Shown one piece after another: positions 1 to 8,150 of a stretch of 64,000 nucleotides of DNA. The notes under the pieces are model-generated. The model saw only the letters and a program-made list of their open reading frames with translations. It was not told where the DNA came from and searched no databases. The position numbers and the translations under genes were made by a program. The stretch comes from Haladaptatus halobius (GTDB lineage Archaea > Halobacteriota > Halobacteria > Halobacteriales > Haladaptataceae). The stretch spans positions 2,170,001-2,234,000 of the forward strand of contig NZ_CP085335.1 of the NCBI RefSeq assembly GCF_020618475.1, in the 5' to 3' direction. Position 1 is the stretch's first letter; each line of letters opens with the position of its first letter.

Positions 1-164
1 CCGGCGTCCGTCCGAAACGTCGATTGGCCGTAGTCTCCACCTTGGAGGAGCGCGAGTTCGCGCGCGATTTGCCCCGCGTGCTCCGTGACCGCCGCGACGA
101 CCTCGTCCCGGTGCTCGGCGACGCTGGCGGTTTCGGAGATGTCGAATCGGATACCCTCGGTCAT
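1..164 (-). CDS. Conserved haloarchaeal hypothetical protein, N-terminal part
   Basis: The 5' end of a minus-strand gene that runs off the left edge. The protein opens MTEGIRFDISETASVAEHRD and continues as an open frame for about 54 residues with acidic haloarchaeal composition. It begins at the ATG complementary to 162-164. It resembles, from memory, a soluble haloarchaeal protein family of unknown role, but too little is visible to name a domain. No signal peptide is apparent. Its promoter would lie in the 114-bp gap shared with the divergent small membrane protein gene at 279. Confidence 0.6.
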   Translation of the reverse strand, partial: MTEGIRFDISETASVAEHRDEVVAAVTEHAGQIARELALLQGGDYGQSTFRTDA

Positions 165-278
165 CTCTGGCGCTAGGGTCGTGGCAGGGATAACGGTAGT
201 GACTCGGGTTGGGGACGGAGAAGAGGGAGCGTTTCTCGCACTCGACCGAACCTTCATCGTAGATACATTTATGCTTCG

Positions 279-515
279 GTGAACCTATTGGTAGGGATAG
301 ATTTCTCACCGAGCGACCGAGAAGTACGGTTGGGGGTCATCGTCGGGTCGACCGCCGTCTTCCTCCTCTACGTCGCGGTCACGTGGTTCACGTCCGACGG
401 CAGACTATCCCCGGTGGACTTCCTGCCGGGAATTCTGTTGATACTTCCCATCGTCATCGTGCTCTGGGACGTCTATCGCGGCGATGACGGCGAGTCGGAG
501 TCGGCAGCGCAGTAG
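279..515 (+). CDS. Small two-helix membrane protein
   Basis: A protein of up to 78 residues with two hydrophobic segments (about residues 18-38 and 49-63) and a short charged tail ending GDDGESESAAQ; probably an integral membrane protein of unknown role. The start is uncertain. The GTG at 279 is only about 8 bases from a TATA-like stretch (268-273), too close for that promoter. The expected initiation point about 26 bases downstream falls on ATA at 297, followed by codons for DFSPSDREVR, which would make a natural N-terminus if the codon were ATG. The gene may therefore have lost its start codon, use the GTG, or use the TTG at 288. Confidence 0.55.
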   Translation: MNLLVGIDFSPSDREVRLGVIVGSTAVFLLYVAVTWFTSDGRLSPVDFLPGILLILPIVIVLWDVYRGDDGESESAAQ

Positions 516-655
516 AATCGTTCTGTTCGTCTTTCGGCTCGCGACACCGACGACTCGCCGTCGGTCGGCGTTCGTTGGGTGCGGAAAAGTAGCAGGTCGG
601 GATGGAAACGTCGGAACCGGTACAATTAACGTGTGAAAAGGCACACAAGTACGTT

Positions 656-1372
656 ATGCCACCCGACGAGAGACCCGTCACGGAGGACGCCTATGACGAA
701 CTGTCGGGAACGTACAGAGCACACGAAGACGATGCCTTCTGTGCGGAGTTGGAGTTTCCCGCGATGACGGAGCTCGTTCCGGACGTGGACGGAAAACGAA
801 TCCTCGATGCGGGCTGCGGATGCGGTCGGTACGCAGAGTGGTTGCTCGACCGAGGGGCGGAGGTCGTCGCAGTCGACGCGAGCGAGGGGATGGTCGAACA
901 GACCGCGAAACGGGTGGGCGACCAAGCGGACGTTCGTCGAGCCGATCTGGAACAGTCGCTCGACTTCGCGGAGAACGACGAGTTCGACGGCGTCGTCAGC
1001 GGTCTTTCACTCCACTACGTGGAAGACTGGCGGCGGGTTTTCGCGGAGTTCGCTCGCATCCTCCGACCGCGCGGATTCCTCGCGTTTTCGACCCATCATC
1101 CGCTGGACGACTATCTCGCTTTCGAAGACGTGAACTACTTCGAAACCGGGCGGGAGTGCATGACGTGGTCAGTCTCCGGCGAGCCGGTCGACGTTCCGTT
1201 CTACCGCCGACCGTTCTCGGAGGTCGTCAATCCGCTCGTCGAAACGGGGTTTCGACTGGACGAACTGGTGGAACCCAAGCCCACGGCGGCGTTCGAGAAG
1301 AAAAACCCGGAATCGTACGAGAAGCGACTACGACGACCGATATTTCTGTGCGTTCGAGCGTCGAGACAGTGA
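656..1372 (+). CDS. Class I SAM-dependent methyltransferase
   Basis: A 238-residue protein of the UbiE/type-11 methyltransferase fold. Motif I, ILDAGCGCGRYAEWL, lies near residues 44-58 and binds S-adenosylmethionine; the acidic end of strand 2 is VVAVDASEGM; motif IV-like DGVVSGLSLHYVEDW follows, then the usual 'RILRPRGFLAFSTHHP' strand. The substrate cannot be told from sequence. I chose the ATG at 656 over the one at 602, because the upstream 18 codons lack conservation features and a weak AT-rich element (about 621-630) is at the right distance for a leaderless transcript. It stands alone, followed by tRNA-Pro on the other strand. Confidence 0.85.
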   Translation: MPPDERPVTEDAYDELSGTYRAHEDDAFCAELEFPAMTELVPDVDGKRILDAGCGCGRYAEWLLDRGAEVVAVDASEGMVEQTAKRVGDQADVRRADLEQSLDFAENDEFDGVVSGLSLHYVEDWRRVFAEFARILRPRGFLAFSTHHPLDDYLAFEDVNYFETGRECMTWSVSGEPVDVPFYRRPFSEVVNPLVETGFRLDELVEPKPTAAFEKKNPESYEKRLRRPIFLCVRASRQ

Positions 1373-1382
1373 AAGCGGTTCG

Positions 1383-1402
1383 GCGTAGATTCGAACTCGC
1401 CG
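1383..1402 (-). repeat. Degenerate copy of tRNA-Pro 3' region
   Basis: The 20 bases here differ from 1525-1544, the T-arm and 3' acceptor side of the adjacent tRNA-Pro gene, at only a few positions (shared core AGATTCGAACT). A second, looser similarity links 557-598 to 1487-1520, the flank just beyond the tRNA 3' end. Such partial copies are what remain when an element integrates at a tRNA 3' end, but no integrase or second boundary is visible, so this is only suggestive. Confidence 0.4.
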
Positions 1403-1520
1403 AGACGTGCTCGCTTCGTTGTGCGTGTCTTCCTTGCCCGAATCTGCTTGGCGTCATTCACCGTGCTCCTCCGCGACGCCTCGCTGTCGCTCGGCGTTCG
1501 TCGAATGCGGGAAAGGTAGT

Positions 1521-1592
1521 GGGCCGGCGCAGATTCGAACTGCGGTTACGGCCACCCGAAGGCCGAAGGATACCAGGCTACCCCACCGGCCC
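1521..1592 (-). tRNA. tRNA-Pro (anticodon CGG)
   Basis: The minus strand folds as a complete 72-nt cloverleaf: acceptor stem GGGCCGG/CCGGCCC, D-arm with GGGTAGCCTGGTATCC, anticodon stem CGGCC/GGCCG around loop TTCGGGT (anticodon CGG, reading CCG), and T-arm GCAG-TTCGAAT-CTGC. No intron is present and CCA is not encoded, as is usual in haloarchaea. The U54/U55 positions appear as TT in the T-loop; Pus10 and TrmY, which modify those positions, are both encoded in the next 7 kb. Confidence 0.97.
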
Positions 1593-1642
1593 GCAAATCG
1601 AACATGGCGACACCTGCCTTTAACGGTTCCGGAACTGCGGCG

Positions 1643-2239
1643 TCAGTAGTCGGTGTAGCCCCGCGTATCCAGATAGTTATGCGCCACCGTCATCGCGTGA
1701 TTTCCGTGCAGGAGCGACGGCCCCAACCGAACGCGCTCGTCAGACGCCTCGGCCAGCAGGCCGGCCTCGCTGTCGGTGAAATCGCCGTGGTCGGAGAGCA
1801 CGAAAAGCGGATTTTCTGGTGGTTCGACGTCGACCACCGGCGTTCCGTCTTCGTGGAGTTCTATCACGGTCGCGTCCTCGCTCGCGTCGGTCAGCACCGC
1901 CTCGAAGTCGCGCTTCGAGACGTGGACGCCGGGCGTGCTCTCGGCTTCCATGTGACCGATGGCTTCCGATTTAACTTCGAGGGCCTTGCGGATCAGTGCC
2001 GCCGTGCTTCGCTCGTCGGGGTTGAGCCTGCGGAGTTCGCTCCCTTCGAATCGGATGGTCAGTTCGTCCTGCAGGACGAGAAAGAGGCGAACGTCGCTCC
2101 GGAAATCGTGCGAGAGGAAGAAGGCGCTGTTGACGCATCGGCAGAGGGCGTCGAGTCGCCCCGCTCCGCCCGCGAGGTCGTCGAGCGAGAAATCGGGCGT
2201 CGTCGGAGCATCGTGGCCGATGACGATAAACTGTCGCAT
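1643..2239 (-). CDS. trmY: tRNA pseudouridine(54) N1-methyltransferase TrmY
   Basis: A 198-residue SPOUT-class methyltransferase that converts pseudouridine 54 of archaeal tRNAs to N1-methylpseudouridine. The opening [20 protein letters not shown] is characteristic, and the length matches the family (about 195-205). The C-terminal half carries [15 protein letters not shown], the SPOUT knot region that binds SAM. The frame stays open for another 84 codons upstream, but only the ATG complementary to 2237-2239 gives the canonical N-terminus. It acts after Pus10, whose gene lies 4.6 kb downstream. It lies next to tRNA-Pro, 50 bp from its 5' end, and diverges from the Tat-signal protein gene. Confidence 0.93.
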   Translation of the reverse strand: MRQFIVIGHDAPTTPDFSLDDLAGGAGRLDALCRCVNSAFFLSHDFRSDVRLFLVLQDELTIRFEGSELRRLNPDERSTAALIRKALEVKSEAIGHMEAESTPGVHVSKRDFEAVLTDASEDATVIELHEDGTPVVDVEPPENPLFVLSDHGDFTDSEAGLLAEASDERVRLGPSLLHGNHAMTVAHNYLDTRGYTDY

Positions 2240-2361
2240 ACTCAGCGGGTCGGGGCGGGTGCGTAAGTCGCTTTTCTTCCGGGTCGCCACAGTTCTTATC
2301 CGACTTCCGTACGTGGATTCGATAGCTCGGAGACGCCGACGAGAGAGCGAGGAGAACCACG

Positions 2362-2946
2362 ATGTCCGAAGGAAAACACACGCGACGCGCCTTCCTCGCG
2401 GGGGTCGGTGGTGTGGTCGGCACCGCCCTCGCGTCGAAGGCCACGATGGCACAGAAGCGAACGACCAGACAGATGCTCGTCCCGAAGTCACAGCCCTTCG
2501 AAGGGAACTACGTCGGACAGTTCGTCATCGTCGCGGACGCCAAGAAAAAGCAGGTGAGTCCCGACGTGGTGACGAACTGTCAATTTCCGAACTGGAAGCC
2601 GGAGAAGACGCAGGTGTACGACGCCACGCTCGTCGACCGACTGAGCGATTCGCCGCAGTCCGTGCGAACCGAGATATTCATGAACGGGACGAAGCGGACG
2701 ATTCGAGTCGGACAGCCGTTCATCATCAGCAATGCCGTCTCGTGCTCGAACGAGTACGTCGGCCTTGAAGCGCAGTCGGTTCCCACGTCCGCCGCCGACG
2801 GCGGGTCGATGGGACCGACGGTGCCAGGAACGAACGAAGGAAGCGGTGAGACGACGAATCGATCCGGGCAGTCCGGATTCGGCGTGCTCGCCGCCGTCGC
2901 GGGAGTCGGTGGCGCGGGATTACTGCGCGCGGTTCGGTCGGAGTGA
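2362..2946 (+). CDS. Tat-exported protein with C-terminal membrane anchor
   Basis: A 194-residue protein starting with a twin-arginine signal ([19 protein letters not shown], residues 6-24) and ending with [17 protein letters not shown] followed by RAVRSE. That tripartite end (short motif, hydrophobic helix, basic tail) resembles the PGF-CTERM signals processed by archaeosortase ArtA, but the tripeptide here reads SGF rather than PGF, so processing is uncertain. The middle 130 residues are a soluble domain with two cysteines (TNCQF, VSCSN) and no family I recognise; a Ser/Thr/Gly linker precedes the anchor. Probably displayed on the cell surface. Confidence 0.8.
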   Translation: MSEGKHTRRAFLAGVGGVVGTALASKATMAQKRTTRQMLVPKSQPFEGNYVGQFVIVADAKKKQVSPDVVTNCQFPNWKPEKTQVYDATLVDRLSDSPQSVRTEIFMNGTKRTIRVGQPFIISNAVSCSNEYVGLEAQSVPTSAADGGSMGPTVPGTNEGSGETTNRSGQSGFGVLAAVAGVGGAGLLRAVRSE

Positions 2947-3858
2947 CTACTTCTCTCCCTCGCCGAAGTGCTCGTATGCCCAGCCCGCCGTCGCGGAGAG
3001 GCGTTTCAGATACGCGATGAGAAAGAGTAGGACGACCTCGTGTCGCGTCAGCGACGCCGCCTCGGTCACGCGCTTGTAGAATCGAATCGGATGCGGCGGC
3101 AGGTAGTTTCGCGGGTTCAGGACGCTCGGCTTCTCGACGCGCTCGGGGTGATATCGCTGCATCTGCGCCCGACCGCGACCCAGTCGAAAATGCTTCTTCA
3201 GGAGCGACGGGAGCGACGACCGGGCGGGATGGTACATCGTGATGGCGGGCTGGTAATGTTGGTCGAAACCCGCGTCGTACACCCGATTGCCGAACTCCTG
3301 GTCTTCGCCCGAGAAGAGGCGCTCGTCGAAGTTCCCCACTTCGTCGAACACCTCGCGCCGAACGACGAGACAGCCAGTTCCGGAGAACTGCTGTTCTTCG
3401 ATGTACTTTCGGATCGGAAACCCGAATATCTGGTTGTACTTGGCGGTGAGCGTGTCCTTGCCGTCTTCGATGTATATCTCAACGTCACAGCCCATGTAGT
3501 CCCACTCGTTGGTCTCCATCGACGCGACGGCGTCTTCGAGCCACGTCTCCTCGACGGTCATATCGGCGTCGATGAACGCCAACAGGGAACCGTTCGCGTG
3601 GTCTATCGCTTCGTTCCGCGCGGCGGCAGGTCCCTGTACCTCGTCTTCGACAAGCAGTTTCACGAGGTCGGGGAACCGGTCGCAGTACCTCCGGATGACG
3701 TCTCGGGTATTGTCGGTCGAACCGTTGTCGACGACGAGTACCTCGTACGCCTCGTGCGGACACGTCTGATCCGTGACAGCATTGAGAGTCATCCGAATGC
3801 CTCTGGGGTCGTTGTAAACTGGAATGATGACAGAGACAAACGACCGCTCGGAAGCCAT
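2947..3858 (-). CDS. Family 2 glycosyltransferase
   Basis: A 303-residue GT-A glycosyltransferase. Typical features in order: VSVIIPVYNDPRGI at the N-terminus, VLVVDNGSTDNT (nucleotide-sugar binding), GPAAARNEAI, the DXD-like AFIDADMTVEE (metal/diphosphate), and FDERLFSGEDQEFGNRV (the ED acceptor-site motif). It probably transfers a sugar from a nucleotide or dolichol donor for surface glycans; the acceptor is unknown. Start chosen at the ATG complementary to 3856-3858, about 27 bases after a clear TATA box, implying a leaderless mRNA. The stop abuts that of the convergent Tat protein gene (2946/2947). The GlmU-type gene upstream fits the same pathway. Confidence 0.88.
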   Translation of the reverse strand: MASERSFVSVIIPVYNDPRGIRMTLNAVTDQTCPHEAYEVLVVDNGSTDNTRDVIRRYCDRFPDLVKLLVEDEVQGPAAARNEAIDHANGSLLAFIDADMTVEETWLEDAVASMETNEWDYMGCDVEIYIEDGKDTLTAKYNQIFGFPIRKYIEEQQFSGTGCLVVRREVFDEVGNFDERLFSGEDQEFGNRVYDAGFDQHYQPAITMYHPARSSLPSLLKKHFRLGRGRAQMQRYHPERVEKPSVLNPRNYLPPHPIRFYKRVTEAASLTRHEVVLLFLIAYLKRLSATAGWAYEHFGEGEK

Positions 3859-3880
3859 ATCGTCACACTGTTCTAGCACG

Positions 3881-3888
3881 CTTATAGC
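3881..3888 (-). promoter_or_regulatory. TATA box of the glycosyltransferase gene
   Basis: The minus strand reads GCTATAAG, centred about 27 bases upstream of the ATG at 3858. That is the normal distance from an archaeal TATA box to the transcription start, so the message should be nearly leaderless. Confidence 0.65.
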
Positions 3889-4150
3889 CCCTTCGATTCC
3901 GCAGACGCCGCTCCTACGACGCGTAGAACGCGCCTCTGTAGCGTCCACTCGTTCCGACGCTTCACGCCGGCAGAACTGTCACGTCCTTGTCGTTCGTCGT
4001 CGATACCCTGCCCGCCGGTTCTTTCGTCTAGTCTTCGTGTCATCTGAGACGCTACTTCTACGCAGTCGCTCGTTGTCGCCTGATTTCTGAGAGAGTCGTG
4101 GGCGATGCTACTCCGGAACTGCGCATAAAAATTATGGCAGGATAGGTGGG

Positions 4151-5362
4151 TCAGCGAACTATCGTCGCGCCCTCTTCGACCGTTCCGCCGACTGACACGC
4201 CCGGGCCGATGCGCGCCTCCGGGCCGACGAGCGTTCCCGGAGCGAAGCTCACGTTACCCGCGACCTGAACGCGGTCCGCGAGTAGGGCGCCGAGCTGCTG
4301 GTCTTCGAAAATCGAACCGTTCACGCGCACGTCCGCGGGGCCGCCCGGAATCGTGGTTCCGGGGCCGAGAGAGACGCTCTGGCCGGTGACGCAGTTGACG
4401 AGTGTGGCGGACGCGCCGACTCGGGTGTCGCTGTCGAGGACGGTTCGCTCGACGACCGCGTTCGAACCGACGGTCGCTCCTCGCCCGAGTGCGGTGTAGG
4501 GGCCGACGACCGCACCGGGGTGGATGTCGCAGTCCGGCCCGACGACGACGGGCGGTTGGAGCACTGCCGAATCGTGGACGCGGGCGGAGTCTGCGATCCA
4601 AAGTCGGTCGTCGCGCCGAGGTTCGGAGACACGACCGCGGACGAGCAGTTCGTGAGCCACGTCGAGCAAATCCCACGGATAAGTCGCGTCCACCCAGAGA
4701 CCGTCCGTGACGACGCCCCGAACCGCGGCGTCGGTGGCGAGGAGCCGGCCGAGTGTGTCGGTCAGCGCCAGTTCACCCTCTGCGCTCGGCGTCGCCTCGA
4801 TGGCGTCGAAGATCCGCTCGTCGAAGGCGTAGACGCCCGCGTTGAGGAGGCGGTACTCGTCTGACGTGGGTTTCTCGACGATTTGGCGCACGCGGTCACC
4901 GTCCATCACGACCGCGCCGTACTCCGCCACGTCGGCGCGTTCGATGACGGCCAACGCCGCGGCGAAATGGTCGCGTTCCGCCGCGTGCTCGCCGAACGCC
5001 TCGCGCACGTCGGCGACCATCTCGGCCTCGATTATCTGGTCACCGTTGACGACGAGAAACGCGTCGTCCACGTCGTCGCGGGCCGCGAGCAAGGCGTGCC
5101 CGCTTCCGAGCTGTTTGTCCTGTTCGGCGTAGGAGATGGCCACCCCGCGATAGTTCGAACCGAAGTGGTCGCGCACGCGGTCGCCTCGATACCCCACGAC
5201 GAGATGGATTCGGTCGACGCCCGCGTCCACGAGCGCGTCGAGGACGTATTCGAGGATGGGCCGCGTCGTCGCGGGAAGCATTGGTTTCGGGCGGTTGCGA
5301 GTGAGCGGACGGAGTCGCATCCCCTCACCGGCGGTCAACACGACAGCTGAACTGACGGTCAT
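4151..5362 (-). CDS. Bifunctional sugar-1-phosphate nucleotidylyltransferase/acetyltransferase (GlmU type)
   Basis: A 403-residue protein with two domains. Residues 1-235 form a nucleotidyltransferase with VVLTAGEGMRLRPLTRNRPK (triphosphate-binding loop and catalytic Arg/Lys) and VVNGDQII (metal-binding Asp). From about residue 245 there is a left-handed beta-helix of hexapeptide repeats (VVVGPDCDIHPGAVVGPYTA and onward), the acetyltransferase-type fold. Archaeal homologues make UDP-GlcNAc or dTDP-sugars; specificity cannot be read from sequence. The length matches archaeal GlmU. It lies in the same direction as the glycosyltransferase gene, 292 bp upstream of it; that gap contains only the GT2 promoter. 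Confidence 0.88.
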   Translation of the reverse strand: MTVSSAVVLTAGEGMRLRPLTRNRPKPMLPATTRPILEYVLDALVDAGVDRIHLVVGYRGDRVRDHFGSNYRGVAISYAEQDKQLGSGHALLAARDDVDDAFLVVNGDQIIEAEMVADVREAFGEHAAERDHFAAALAVIERADVAEYGAVVMDGDRVRQIVEKPTSDEYRLLNAGVYAFDERIFDAIEATPSAEGELALTDTLGRLLATDAAVRGVVTDGLWVDATYPWDLLDVAHELLVRGRVSEPRRDDRLWIADSARVHDSAVLQPPVVVGPDCDIHPGAVVGPYTALGRGATVGSNAVVERTVLDSDTRVGASATLVNCVTGQSVSLGPGTTIPGGPADVRVNGSIFEDQQLGALLADRVQVAGNVSFAPGTLVGPEARIGPGVSVGGTVEEGATIVR

Positions 5363-5765
5363 GGAGTCCCTGTCAACGACCTCCGATTTCAGCGTTCGGG
5401 ACGGTAGTGCGGGGGCAGGAGATGCTTAATTCGGCAGCGGGAGCGTTCGTCCGCGGATTTCGTCCGATTCGCTCGATTCTTCTATGGCTACCGATTCCGG
5501 TCGCGTTTGGCGTTCGAACCCCCGTCGGAATCTCCACCGATGGTTCCACCGACTCGACGAACGTTCATCTTCGGACACAGTTGATTTATCGAACACTTAA
5601 CGCGGCCTCGGAGCGAGCGTAACAGTCTCCGTTATTGGATAATAAACTGATATTAATGTTGTGAATTAAACTATCGTGAGTTGCGTCAGTCGGATGAGTC
5701 CGAAATCGGCACAGGCACGCGAACCACACCATGACTACGACACTGAATGATCGGAGAGGAACGGA
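5363..5765. other. Non-coding gap before the broken propeller gene
   Basis: About 400 bp without a convincing gene. A 71-codon open frame at 5407-5622 has no recognisable features and is probably chance. Bases 5630-5680 are unusually AT-rich for this genome and contain GATATTAATG, a plausible promoter region for the downstream pseudogene. Confidence 0.5.
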
Positions 5766-6768
5766 ATGAATCGCAAGCGAGCAGACGTCGGCGTGTTCTT
5801 GACCCTGCTCGTCGTCTCGTCCGCGTCGTTCGTCGGGGCGACGGCACAGGACTGAAACACGAGTTTCGGCGCGCGCGCCGAATCGGTTCCGGCCGTCGCT
5901 AACAGGACGGCCTACACGTCAGTAATGACCGACGCCGACCTGCCCGCGACCGGTCGAATCGTCGCCTACGACACGGCGAACGGCGAGCGGCGCTGGACGA
6001 GCAAGAAGGTCGGGCGCAGCGACCGGGTCACCCGCCATCAGCAACGGCACGGTGTACGTCTCGACGCGCGGCACGCACCACGATGGTTACGAGGATTACG
6101 GCGGTCTGTACGCGCTCGACGCCGACATCGGCGACGAGAAGTGGAAGTACGAGACCCCGGCAATACACCTGTCGGCACCCACGGCGGGTAACGACACGGT
6201 CTACGTCGCCGGGAAGTTCTTCAGCAAACTGGAGGACACCGACGACATTGTCCGACCGGCGGTGCCCGCCGTCTACGCCCTCGATGCGAACGACGGCGAC
6301 GAACGCTGGAACTACTCTATTCGGGAAGCCGGGTATCTCACTCCGTACTCCCCCGTCGTCGCCGACGGGAAGGCGTACGTGACCGTCCGCGAGTGGAAGA
6401 GCGTCTACTCCGACGAGAGCGAACTGTACGCGCTCGAATCGAGCGACGAGAAGCCGCTGCGCGACCATCAGGTCGCCGAAGAAGAGCCGGAAAACCCGCG
6501 AGTGACCATCGAAACTGCCCCGAAGGACGCTGAGAACCGCACCTTCGAGGAGAACCAAACCGTCGTCCTGCGGGCGAACGCGTCGACGGCCGAGAACGAC
6601 GAGATCCTTCGGTACGAGTGGGACGTGGACGGCGACGGCGAGTTCGAGAGAAGCGGAAAGAAGATCACGGTCGGCACCGACTTCTGCGGCGAGCGAACCG
6701 TCACCGTGCGCGTCGTGGACGACGACAGGTTCACCGGAGAGGATTCGATGACACTGACTCGCGGCTGA
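5766..6768 (+). pseudogene. Broken exported PQQ-type beta-propeller protein with PKD-like domain
   Basis: The reading begins at ATG 5766 with a signal peptide (MNRKRADVGVFLTLLVVSSA) and meets TGA at 5853-5855 after ...GATAQD. The same frame continues as NTSFGARAES and then GRIVAYDTANGERRWTSKK, a propeller blade with the usual tryptophan. Around 6018-6030 the frame shifts, and SPAISNGTVYVSTRG...GLYALDADIGDEKWKYETPA follows in a second frame up to 6768. The last 90 residues (TIETAPKDAENRTFEENQTV, YEWDVDGDGEFERS) look like a PKD/Ig-like domain. TGA is one G-to-A change from TGG; QDW is plausible at that point. The protein would have been secreted; it is now cut after about 29 residues. Confidence 0.85.
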
Positions 6769-6828
6769 CATCGCACCGCACCTTTTTTCGACCGAATCGG
6801 AAACCGGTTTACCGCCCGACTCCCACGG

Positions 6829-8130
6829 ATGGATATGGACGTACTTTCCGCGGCGCGGCGGGTCATCGAGGAAGACCCGGTGTGCGACGCCTGCCTCGGT
6901 CGCCAGTTCGCCGACCGGAGCTTCGGGCTGACGAACGCCGAACGAGGTCGCGCACTCCGTATCGCGGTCGCGGTCGAAGACGACGAGGATTTCGAGGAGC
7001 CGGACGAGGAGTGTTGGATCTGCGAAGGTCTCACCGACGAATTCGAGGCGTACGCCGAGCGGGTCGCCGACGCCCTCTCCGGCGTCCAGTTCGAGACGTA
7101 TCAGGTCGGGACGCGCACACCGCCGCTCATCGAGGAGAACGAAGCGCTCCTCCGCGAGTTGGCCGAACTACCCGAGGACGCGGGCGAACCGTTCAAGTCC
7201 GAGTACAACCGCGAGGTCGGCAAGCGGGTCGGGAGGCTCACCGATACCGAGGTCGATTTCGAGCGCCCGGACGTGCTCGCGCTCCTGAATATCGAACGGG
7301 GAGACGTGGACGTGCAGATAAATCCGGCGTTCGTCTTCGGCCGCTACCGGAAACTAGAGCGCGACATCCCGCAGACGAAGTGGCCCTGCCGGGAATGCGG
7401 GGGCTCCGGCAAGCAGCTCGCCGAGGGCGGCGGCGAAGAACCCTGCGACTACTGCGGCGGCAGCGGTTACCTCTACGACGAGAGCGTCGAACAGCTCACC
7501 GCGCCGCCCGTCCTCGAAGCGATGGACGGCGAGGAGGCCGTCTTCCACGGCGCGGGCCGCGAAGACGTGGACGCCCTGATGCTCGGGACGGGGCGACCCT
7601 TCGTCGTCGAAGTGAAAAATCCGAAACGGCGCACCCCCGATACGACCGCCCTCGAACGGGAGGTCAACGATTTCGCGGACGGGAAGGCCGAAGTCGAAGC
7701 CCTCCGCCTCGCCACCCACGGGATGGTCGAGCGCGTGAAGGAACTCGACGCGAGCAAGACCTACCGAGCGCAGGTCGAGTTCGACGAATCCGTCGCGGAA
7801 ACCGACCTCGCCGCCGCAATCGAGGACCTCGACGGTGCGACCGTCGAACAGTTCACGCCGAACCGAGTCGACCACCGGCGGGCGAGTCGCACCCGCGTCC
7901 GCCAGGTATACGACGTCGACGGCCATCTCGAAGACCCGACCCACGCCGAGGTCGAAATCCACGGCGGCGGCGGCCTCTACATCAAGGAACTCGTCAGCGG
8001 CGACGAAGGACGAACCAAGCCGAGTTTGGCCGGCGTGCTCGGCGTCGGAGCCGAAGTGACCACGCTGGACGTCGTCGCGGTGGAGGGCGAAGACGAGGCG
8101 TTCGACCCGCCCGAGTATCTACTGGAGTGA
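6829..8130 (+). CDS. pus10: tRNA pseudouridine(54/55) synthase Pus10
   Basis: A 433-residue enzyme that isomerises U54 and U55 in the T-loop of archaeal tRNAs. The N-terminal zinc ribbon has C19/C22 (PVCDACLGRQF) and C62/C65 (EECWICEG). The catalytic domain carries FHGAGREDVDALMLGTGRPF, where D246 matches the GRxD catalytic Asp of pseudouridine synthases. A second cysteine pair set, C187/C190 (PCRECGGSG) and C206/C209 (PCDYCGGSG), sits between the RNA-binding and catalytic regions and looks like a DnaJ-type zinc finger. Start at the ATG at 6829; the one at 6835 is an alternative. Its product Psi54 is the substrate of TrmY, encoded upstream. Confidence 0.94.
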   Translation: MDMDVLSAARRVIEEDPVCDACLGRQFADRSFGLTNAERGRALRIAVAVEDDEDFEEPDEECWICEGLTDEFEAYAERVADALSGVQFETYQVGTRTPPLIEENEALLRELAELPEDAGEPFKSEYNREVGKRVGRLTDTEVDFERPDVLALLNIERGDVDVQINPAFVFGRYRKLERDIPQTKWPCRECGGSGKQLAEGGGEEPCDYCGGSGYLYDESVEQLTAPPVLEAMDGEEAVFHGAGREDVDALMLGTGRPFVVEVKNPKRRTPDTTALEREVNDFADGKAEVEALRLATHGMVERVKELDASKTYRAQVEFDESVAETDLAAAIEDLDGATVEQFTPNRVDHRRASRTRVRQVYDVDGHLEDPTHAEVEIHGGGGLYIKELVSGDEGRTKPSLAGVLGVGAEVTTLDVVAVEGEDEAFDPPEYLLE

Positions 8131-8150
8131 CCGCCGCGGCGTGCTCGAAA

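Noticed and set aside
5407..5622. 71-codon open frame upstream of the propeller pseudogene
   Set aside because: No motif or codon pattern typical of the neighbours; reads like an out-of-frame translation.
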